Source of the DNA: Corythucha ciliata
Taxonomy: Eukaryota; Arthropoda; Insecta; Hemiptera; Tingidae
Direction of reading: 5' to 3'
DNA length: 64,000 nucleotides
Assembly (NCBI GenBank): GCA_038030265.1
Contig: CM075940.1
Coordinates: 28,496,940-28,560,939 of the forward strand
Part shown: one piece after another, positions 56,568-64,000 of the stretch
How the letters are laid out: each line of letters opens with the position of its first letter
Position numbering within the stretch: the first letter of the stretch is position 1
Notes under the pieces: model-generated
Databases searched by the model: none
Seen by the model: only the letters and a program-made list of their open reading frames with translations
What the model was told of the DNA's origin: nothing
Position numbers and translations under genes: made by a program

Positions 56568-59500
56568 TGGGGCAGTTTATTTTTATCCATCCTCTCTGTT
56601 GGGTCTTACGTAGTAGACGGGTGGAAATTAATTGCCCCGGTGCAATCATTTCTAGACAACAAAAAACTAACAGAATAACCCGGAAATACGAACTTAAAAA
56701 CAAAAATACTGTACACTTTTCCCCCGGTGTGTAGGGAAGGCCTGCCGCAGCAGTTTGTGCCTCAGCCCTCGTGCTGCATACATTTTTACCCTACTTTGCT
56801 GTCTTATATCTGCACCGATACCGATTTTATGGTCTCGTTGCAATCTTCAGGGAACTGGGCGTTAGGACTTGATCGGGGACTTAGGCATTCTACCTCGTTA
56901 GATTCAGCTCAGCAAAGCACATTGTGATCTTTGTGTGTAGTTTTTTCTCTCCGCCTTGGTTGAGATCAACCAGTGCCGGCTTTAAAGGGGAGGGTTGAGC
57001 CGAGCAACCACCCAGGACGCATCTAGCAAAATGAGGAGGGGGAGAGGGAAGGTGGACGAGAAAAAATGACCTAAGAAGCCCATTTGATTTATTAATATTT
57101 AAAAACTATAAAATAGCCGAAAATTGATTTTTTTTTTTTTTTCAATTTCAGCCGTGAATTACAGAGCTTTTCCTCTATACTTTGTCCGCGAGTAGGTTAT
57201 TTTCCTCAATTTTAGCTGCGAAGTAGCGTCTTTATCCCATGTTAGCGATTTTTGCAGCGAATTAGCACTTTCAGCTGCAAGTATAGCGTTTTTCGTTAAT
57301 TTCAGCCGCGCTAATTAATTAGTGTTTTTTCTCAATATTGGCCGCAAACCAGCGTTATTACTAAATTTTAGTCGTGAATTAGCCGAACGTTCTTTCTAGA
57401 CTTTATCCGCAAATTATCAACTTTTTTACCATTCTAGCTGCGAATTAATTATCTATTCTTTTCAATTAAGTCCGCGTAATAGAATTGTTCCAATTTTTGC
57501 CGCTAAGTAGCGCTTTTTGTCAATTTCATTAGCGAATTAGCTATTTTTGCCGTGGATTAGTGTATGTCCCAATTTTAGCAGCTAATTAGCCATTCTTCTC
57601 AATTTTAGTCGTGAATTAGCAGTTTTCGAAAATTAGCTGTGAATTAGTGGCTTTTCATTTTTTATCCGCGAATGGGCGATTTTTTGCAATTTCAGTTGCG
57701 AATTTGTCATTTTTCTCAATTTTAGCCCCGAATTAGCGTGTTTTTTTCTATCGTATGAATAGCCTTAGTGGGTTTTCTTGTCTTTTAGCGCTTGCAGAAA
57801 AGCAAAAACTGGGCCACGTCTCAATTTTACCAACAGCAAATTAGTGTTTTTTCTTCACTTTAGGCATAAAGTGGCATCTGTACACCGCGAATCAGCGATT
57901 TTTTCTCAATTTGGGGGGCTTTTGAACAGTTTTGGCCACGAATACTATCGATTTTTCCCAACTTTTTGCAGCGTTGGTACTTGCCTGCAAGAATAGCATA
58001 TATTAGTACGCCTTCTCATATTTATCCGCTTACGGACCTAAGAAAAAAAAACTGGGGAGCAGCGTATTCTCTCTATTTTAGCCACGAAGTCACCCCTAGA
58101 AGGCCGCGATTTCTCCCAATTTGAGCCTTCAGAATAGCGCTTTTGTGGGCTAAATCAATTATTCAGCTACACTCCTTGCTGATAATCACCTGCAAGTACT
58201 CCATCCTGGGTCGGATGGATTGAAAATCGTCGAAAGGAGCCAATATCGCTGTCCAACAGCATGCCAAAAAACTCGTTTTCACGTACCTACAAACATGAAC
58301 ATAGATCCTTGATATCCACATTTTTAGGCACACATAGGGAGCCCGGGGCGATCCGGTCCTCTCGCCCCTATCTCGGTACGCTACTAATTCACGGACAGAA
58401 GTGAGAAAAAGAGCATCTTGGCGGCTCAAGCTTCCTGAAGTTGAAATTGAGAAAAATCGCTCATTAGCGGTTAAAACCAAGAAAATTACGAAATCACCGC
58501 AAAAACTCAGAAAAAACGCTAGTTCACAGCTAAAATAGCGAAAAATCGCTAATCCGTGGCTAATTCACCGATAAAATTGAGAAGCGCGGAAACCGGATTC
58601 ATCGTCGATCAATTTAGAGTTGACCGCGGGACTCCACGACCGGCTCAAATCAAAATACTTTCGGAAAATAACCCCGCAACATAAGTCCAATGATGGTTCA
58701 AGTGGGCATTAGTTTAGTAGGTAATCATCTGGTACCGATACCGACTACTTCGTCTTGTCGAACCCTAACAACGCTCTTTCTGGTTCGTCGGACGAATCGC
58801 CGCTTTCTGTTAAAATATATCGTTTTACGACTGAAACTGACTAGGGCTCACTAGCACTAACCGCGTTGTCCATATCAACAAACAAGAATTGCAAAAAATA
58901 TATATTTCATATCACAGACAACATGGGAATCCCCTTTGTACTTAATTAATAATTACGTATCAGTAATAAATTATTTGTTTCAGCGGGCTACTGTTCAATT
59001 TATCTGCTCAGATCCCGCCACATTGTGAGTGATACATGCGCTGAAAATGCGGATTGTAATTTGTTTGCTGGATCCTAGGATGAAACATAAAAAGCGAATA
59101 GCTTAATCGTCGAACAATTTTTTGGTAACTAGACCAATAACTTCGCATAAATTCCAAGTCCGCCACTGACAGTGGGAGGGGGGAAAAGAGGATTACTCAC
59201 GGGACATTTTTTGCATCACAGATAATTGGTTAATGATGGGTCGCTGAGTCCCACATGGATGCACACTAAAGTTATGCATTATTACATTTACGTGATACCT
59301 ATCATTTCAAAGCGCTGGACTGAATTATACGACGGGGGCATTACTTATTAGGCGAATTTTTCATGCAGAAAAATTCATTGATAGTCACGCCTCCACAACT
59401 ATAAAACTGCAATTGTAAAAACTATCCTATTATTTCATTTGTTAAGAAGATAAAGCCTCTAAAATTGATTGAAGTAGTAACGGTAGTAACATTCTACCAA

Positions 59501-59646
59501 TAGTTACACCACATCCTATCAAAAACTGAAGATACCACTAAGAGATTCCAAGGCACAGTTTATCACAATTCGAACTCCAAAATCAGAAAAGAAAAAAAAA
59601 CCACAGACACAAATACGTCCAAAACCTCAACAGTTCCTGATTGGAA
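56568..59646. other. Intergenic repeat block between the putative gene and GXYLT
   Basis: No host gene. It holds hAT-type termini CAGTGCCGGC at 56971, an end at 58385 (minus-strand AGTAGCGTACCGAG) and an end at 59168 (minus-strand CAGTGGCGGACTTGG). Family-1 repeats lie at 57130-58160 (forward) and 58430-58600 (reverse). DNA at 58620-59150 and 59170-59640 looks unique. Confidence 0.6.
57130..58160 (+). repeat. Degenerate 30-bp minisatellite (family 1)
   Basis: About 33 units in forward orientation (CGAATTAGCG, TTTTTCTCAATTTTAGCC). It sits between a hAT-like left end at 56971 and a CAGTAGCGTACC-type right end at 58385, with the GC-rich GCCCGGGGCG motif at 58351 just inside that end. The matching target duplication was not found. 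Confidence 0.85.
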
Positions 59647-61232
59647 TTACTTAAGAGAAACACCGAGAAACTTTCGTATTTGCCTTAAAAAGGCATCAGC
59701 GAGTTTACCGCAGTTAGACTGAGGCGCTTCCTTTAAATAGTATTCCATGGGAATGAGTAAATACTGATTGACGTCGGCACCCACCTGGTACTACAGAAAT
59801 AAATAAAATTGAGACATGCCGGTGGTGGACGACATTTCAGTTTCTATGGAGTCAAGAGAGGTTGGGAATAGCTTACTTCTTGAAACGCTTTATAAATGGC
59901 TTTTAAAGCCGGTTGTTTTTCTTTATGGAAAGAGCCACGAGATCCATGTAAAATCCTAACACCACCACTCTCTGCCTGAGGACACACACTTTTGTACATA
60001 CAATGATCAGATCTATAGTTGTAAGAGCAGTCCATAATTAATAGTCTTTCTATGAGGAGAAAAAAATTAATTAGTTAAGTATGATTGTTGTTCCCACAGT
60101 CCGCTGATAGCAAACCTGGATGATAGTGGAAGATAATGTTAATAATGTCTTGATCTCCCCATGTCATTTTGAGCTTATATTGTTTAAGAATTGGGAAGAG
60201 GTATTTTTCCCATTTAAATTCTCTCATTCTGGTCAAGTTCATTAGCATGACTCCAGAATTAACTCCTATAGTGAAAATTGCATTAATTACTCAAAAATTA
60301 GAATAAATCGAATAAATTTACCAAGTTTTCCATAAAAAGGGTGTCTCGCAAAACGATTGTACCAGCCAATGTTGGGATCTTCGTGCTCCTGAACAAGGGC
60401 AGCCAATTGAGAGTCGTTGAATAATTTAAAGTGATCCCAGACTGCTTCTGGAGGAGATAAAAATAATACGTCCGTATCGACGTACAATACAGAATCAGTC
60501 GAAGGAAGAACGCTCTGGAACAAATATGAGAAGGAGTTGATTAATGGTGCTTTAAAATGTATTTTAAAAAAACAAAAAAAACTTACAGGAAGAAAAAGTC
60601 TTTGCGAAGCGCAGAGCTTGAACAGTTTTTTCCACTCGTTTCCGTGCTCTTGAGGAAAATGAATTAGTTTTGTTTCAAATGTAAAAGAACCATTGAGAAT
60701 CGCTCTCCATTCAGTCAACTAACATTTTAAATAAAATAGACAATTATAGGATCGACCTATTGCACAAAAAATGAAAGCTTACCTTTTCGTCAAAGTCTTG
60801 AATAATGTTTTCGTCAGCAATGACTATGATTTTAAGAGACGAAGAACTAGAGAATATAAGCGCGGATTTGATCAGGATGAGAGTTTCTTGAACTCTGTCA
60901 CCGCACGCAACTATAGAGAGTACCACTTCTTTTTGACTCCTGCAAATAGCCCAAGAATAAAATAGAAGAATGGTATAGGAATCGGGGGGTTAGTAAACGG
61001 GGAGTTCGGCAACAACTTCCTCCCGGTCTGCAAGTATAAAACAAAAAGTATTCAACACTCACTCGGGCTTCTTGATATCTCCCGTAACCGTTTCCTGCTG
61101 AGTACGAATGAATTGCTGGGACGCACCAACATTTTCTCTGGGTCTGTCATAAGAATCGAACGCTAAGAGCCAGAAGATCAAACTCACAATGAACACACCT
61201 CCTCCAATTGCTAATCTTTTGAGAAGCTTCAT
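59647..61232 (-). CDS. GXYLT: Glucoside xylosyltransferase (GXYLT-type, GT8 family)
   Basis: This gene encodes a Golgi type II membrane enzyme. By homology to GXYLT1/2 it adds xylose from UDP-xylose to O-glucose on Notch EGF repeats. Exons (minus strand, 5' to 3'): 61232-61063, 60939-60783, 60718-60587, 60514-60322, 60265-60116, 60049-59877, 59790-59647. All introns are GT-AG and short, the phases agree, and the product has 372 residues. Features: signal anchor at about 8-25 ([19 protein letters not shown]), [14 protein letters not shown] (about 64-77), [17 protein letters not shown] (137-153), the metal-binding DxD motif YVDTDVLFL (D166, D168), [20 protein letters not shown], the [13 protein letters not shown] block and ILHGSRG (300-306). 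It is somewhat shorter than the human enzymes. It is transcribed away from the QARS gene. Confidence 0.92.
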
Positions 61233-61537
61233 GCTTCAGTCACTATTTCAACTAAAATTTAACGGCATTCTTCAATTATCGTCTAGTCTCAGCGTCCCTT
61301 GGAATTATTTTTTGGACTGACAAAAGTGACACACTGACACACACTCATCTCATTCGCTGATAAACACGCCGACTGATAAAAGTTGTATCTTGGAAGGTTA
61401 CACTAAGAAACCCTTGTGTGTCTAATCACGTTCAACGTGTATTGATAATGCGTTATTTGTTCCTTTGCCTTTTTAGTAAAACTTGAATGAACGTAACGCT
61501 AAAAACTCAGTTTCAGCATAAATAAATCGAATAAACC
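61233..61537. promoter_or_regulatory. Shared divergent promoter of GXYLT and QARS
   Basis: Only 305 bp separate the two start codons. The interval has no clear TATA box. It contains the perfect inverted repeat CACGTTCAACGTG (61427-61439), several GATAA motifs (for example CTGATAAACACGCC and ACTGATAAAAG), and repeated GACACAC-type words. Two housekeeping-type genes in this arrangement suggest a bidirectional promoter. That is inference. Confidence 0.6.
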
Positions 61538-61654
61538 ATGTCTTCGGAGGAGACTCTTCGTGATTTCATTGATCTGGGGCTATCTGAACAGAAAGCCAAG
61601 GAGACACTGAAGAATGAAACCATAACGTCTCATTTATCCTCTGCAATTAAAGAG
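61538..61654 (+). CDS. QARS1: Glutaminyl-tRNA synthetase, first coding exon (partial gene)
   Basis: The exon encodes 39 residues starting MSSEETLRDFIDLGLSEQKA and ending with a donor after GAG (GTACTG), phase 0. The LGLSEQKAKETLKN block is characteristic of the N-terminal RNA-binding domain of eukaryotic glutaminyl-tRNA synthetase, which charges tRNA-Gln in the cytosol. No second exon is recognised before the window ends, so intron 1 is longer than 2.3 kb. Only the start of the gene is present. Confidence 0.82.
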
Positions 61655-62574
61655 GTACTGTTTTATGGTACTTTTTGGTAATAACATTTTTATATTTTAG
61701 TTCAACATAGTCATTGCATTGACGATTGCTCCACTGGCACCTTGTATTTCAGTCCCTTAGGTTCTCTCTCAGTTAAGGTTTTAAGGCACTTGTTTGGCTT
61801 CCTTGCGACTTTATTCTCGCATTTTTATAACATAGAACAACAACTACCTATAGCTGCTGAAGGCTTCTATTTTGAAAGCGTCCGCCCTAAAGAGCTGTCA
61901 TAGAGAGATTATGGGTACGACGCGGGGCACGTTGTAGGCCATACAGGTAGGTAGGTAAATCGATCCCAAGCAGTAAGAATATGTACTTCACCTGAGTGTC
62001 TGATAGTCATGGGAAAGTCGAGAAACATGGGATCAACCGGACCTTTTCACACCCTGTGCTCGTGGTTACTACTACGATGAATTACCGACTCGGGTGCTTC
62101 TGGATAAGTCAGGGTGCACCCTGTGACGTGACCTTATATTATTCATTGACGCACCATGTACCCCTATCCCAACCCTACGAGAATATTACTTTTGTGTTCA
62201 ATTATTGAGCCTAATCGAAGGTATCCGACTATATCAAAGGGCCGGATCTTGCTTTTCGCCGCCCCGGGGCTAATTTGTTTTTGCCGCCCCATGCGGTTAC
62301 CCCCCCCCCCCCGTTCAACTTCCACCACCTAGACTTGTCGTGGAGTCAAGAAAGTAACGAATGTTTTCTACGAGTTACCTACTAGAGGAAAACTATGTTT
62401 CTTCAACCTGGCGAAAAAACCTTGAGTTGACGGCCACTCCAGAAAGATGACGTGTTGGCTTTTCGTGATGAACGCTTCAGGGAAACGCAGAGTCGGGGGC
62501 CCCGGATTGTTCAGATTTCTGTTTCCCAACATGGGAACAAAGATACTCATCATCAATAGCGCTCAGCCATAGCC

Positions 62575-62930
62575 ATTGAAAAATCGTACATTCGCTGTTT
62601 CCGGGGGCAACTTCACGACTATAAACGAGACTAAGTGCTAATTCGCGCTCAGCATTAAGACCAACCGCTCATTCACAGCCAAAATAGAGAAAATTCACGG
62701 TTTCCAATGGCCACTTAGTGGCTGACATAAAGTGCTAATTAAATAAATTGCTAATTCGTGACTAAATCGAAAAAATCATATTGTCGACTAAAATGTGTGA
62801 AAAGCGCTTATTGACAGATAAAGTTGAGAAAACTCCATTGACTGATAAAATTGAGAAAGCTGCTACAGCGAATAAAATTTAGAAAAAACGCTAATTCTTG
62901 GCTAAAAGCGGAAAAATAGCTGGTTCATGG
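62575..62930 (-). repeat. Degenerate 30-bp minisatellite (family 1) in QARS intron 1
   Basis: About 11 units in reverse orientation (GCTAATTCGTGGC, TAAAATTGAGAAA). Adjacent on the right to a hAT-type terminus at 62931. Confidence 0.75.
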
Positions 62931-64000
62931 CAGGGCCATAGCCAGCCTTTGATTTAGGGGTGGGCCGCTTCACGTGAGCACAAGTCAGATGAATTACAAT
63001 GACTATTGCAGGCTTATATTCGGTGATGAGTCCCCAGAAAAAGATCTCGGTAATTTTTTAAACGTAGAACCCTTAAGTTAACTCGTCGACCTGGTAAGGA
63101 AACTGCGGTAATGTCGTCCCCCAAACTGGACTCTTCTGTCGTACAGACGAATGGCGGCTCCTTTTCAGGGACTTCCTGGCCTGCAAACTGTCAAGTCTGT
63201 ATTTAACACAAGCGTTCTACCAGCTCACAGGCGAAGATCGCATTTTCTGAGATCGCATGATGCCTGGTACTGAAGGAGGTCACGCGAAATTGAGATTTTC
63301 ACGGAGCTTTGGCTTTTTGTTTGAATTTGAAAAAATATTTTTTTTCTTCCTATGAAATTGATCATTTCAACGAGCCAACCCATAAGATATTAGGTTTTAC
63401 GACAAACCTAAAACCTATGAAATTGGATTTTCAGCAAGCCTAAAAAAGTACAATCCCACGAAATAGGGGTTTTAGTTCTTCAGCGGGAAACGGCCCCCAC
63501 GAAACTAGCATTTTAGTCAGCCAAGGCGTGCAAAATTGGTTCTATAGCAAGCAAAATCCCACGAAATTTGCGTTTTAATTAGCAAAATCAGCTAACTTAA
63601 AGAACAAAATGTCGCGTAGTCGTGGAAATGCTTTGATTAGTGTGATAATCATGCTCAGCGAGTGAAATTTGAGATGTTCTTTTTTTTAATGAGAAAAAGC
63701 TCAAGAAATTGGGTTTTCAGCTACAAAAAGCCGCGAAATTGGATTTTCAGCAATAAAACAACCGCGAAATTATGGTTTCTGTGAGCCAGAACACTGAAAA
63801 TTGGTTAACATAGAAAAATCAGCGAAAATTTTTTTCGAGCGTGAAATAAACGAAAATAATTTCTAGTGAGTCAGACCTGCAAAAATAGGGGTTTAGTGCA
63901 CAAAATCCGTGAAATTGGTATCTTTGTATCACGCCATGCCGTGAAATTGTTTTATCAGCTGCAAAAATTAGTGAAATTTTCTTTTTCAGTGAGTGAAATC
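62931..64000 (+). mobile_element. Partial hAT-like element carrying family-2 repeats (runs off the window)
   Basis: The left end CAGGGCCATAGCCAGCC resembles the ends at 16780, 18671 and 25695 (GGGCGTAGCCAGC). From 63330 on, about 20 family-2 units follow (CACGAAATTGGATTTTCAGC then AAGCAAAATCC). The right end lies outside the window. Confidence 0.55.

Larger units (their letters stand above)
61655..64000 (+). other. QARS intron 1 (window end), repeat-filled
   Basis: No exon was recognised. Contains a GC-rich TE-like patch with a C12-14 tract at 62255-62315, family-1 units (62575-62930), a left hAT-type terminus CAGGGCCATAGCCAGCC at 62931, and family-2 units from 63330 to the window end. Confidence 0.65.

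Overview
This window looks like arthropod nuclear DNA: AT-rich, repeat-dense, with spliced genes. The first 40 residues of the FCHO gene read, as I remember them, very like insect and crustacean FCHo. I cannot name the species. I see no bacterial operons, CRISPR arrays or prokaryotic features.

Layout. Bases 1-40,600 hold no confident host gene; they are a graveyard of transposable elements. There are two old Ty3/gypsy-type LTR retrotransposons with very short LTRs: element A at 6554-12382 and element B at 15036-21247. Each is broken by frameshifts and by a later nested insertion. A 5'-truncated non-LTR retrotransposon lies at about 32649-35090, with smaller LINE scraps at 6077-6290 and 31114-31320. 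A 4.6-kb composite DNA transposon at 35606-40225 has 12-bp terminal inverted repeats and a perfect 8-bp target duplication. It carries a broken FLYWCH/MULE-type gene, a pair of small inverted-repeat elements, and long arrays of a degenerate 30-bp repeat.

Bases 40,684-55,374 (+) hold a complete FCHO (F-BAR and mu-homology domain endocytic adaptor) gene in 19 coding exons, 889 residues as reconstructed. Its 6.2-kb intron 2 is filled with hAT-like transposon ends and degenerate repeats, and its last intron holds a LINE remnant. A small unrecognised minus-strand gene or gene piece (55928-56567) may lie just downstream, tail to tail with FCHO. After another repeat block, a complete minus-strand glucoside xylosyltransferase gene (GXYLT-like, 7 exons, 372 residues) occupies 59647-61232. 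It is divergent from the first exon of a glutaminyl-tRNA synthetase gene (61538-61654, +). The two share a compact promoter of about 305 bp. The rest of the window is intron 1 of the synthetase gene, again full of repeats.

The main unusual signal is a degenerate 30-bp minisatellite. It occurs in at least seven places on both strands and keeps turning up next to or between transposon-like termini (CAGTGGCGGACC, CAGTAGCGTACC or GGGCGTAGCCAGC types). In two cases the insertion carrying it can be delimited by target duplications. A second repeat family with a similar period occurs in the same settings. The other striking structure is a 368-bp near-perfect palindrome inside element A, with two head-to-head tRNA-like sequences, both with anticodon GGT.
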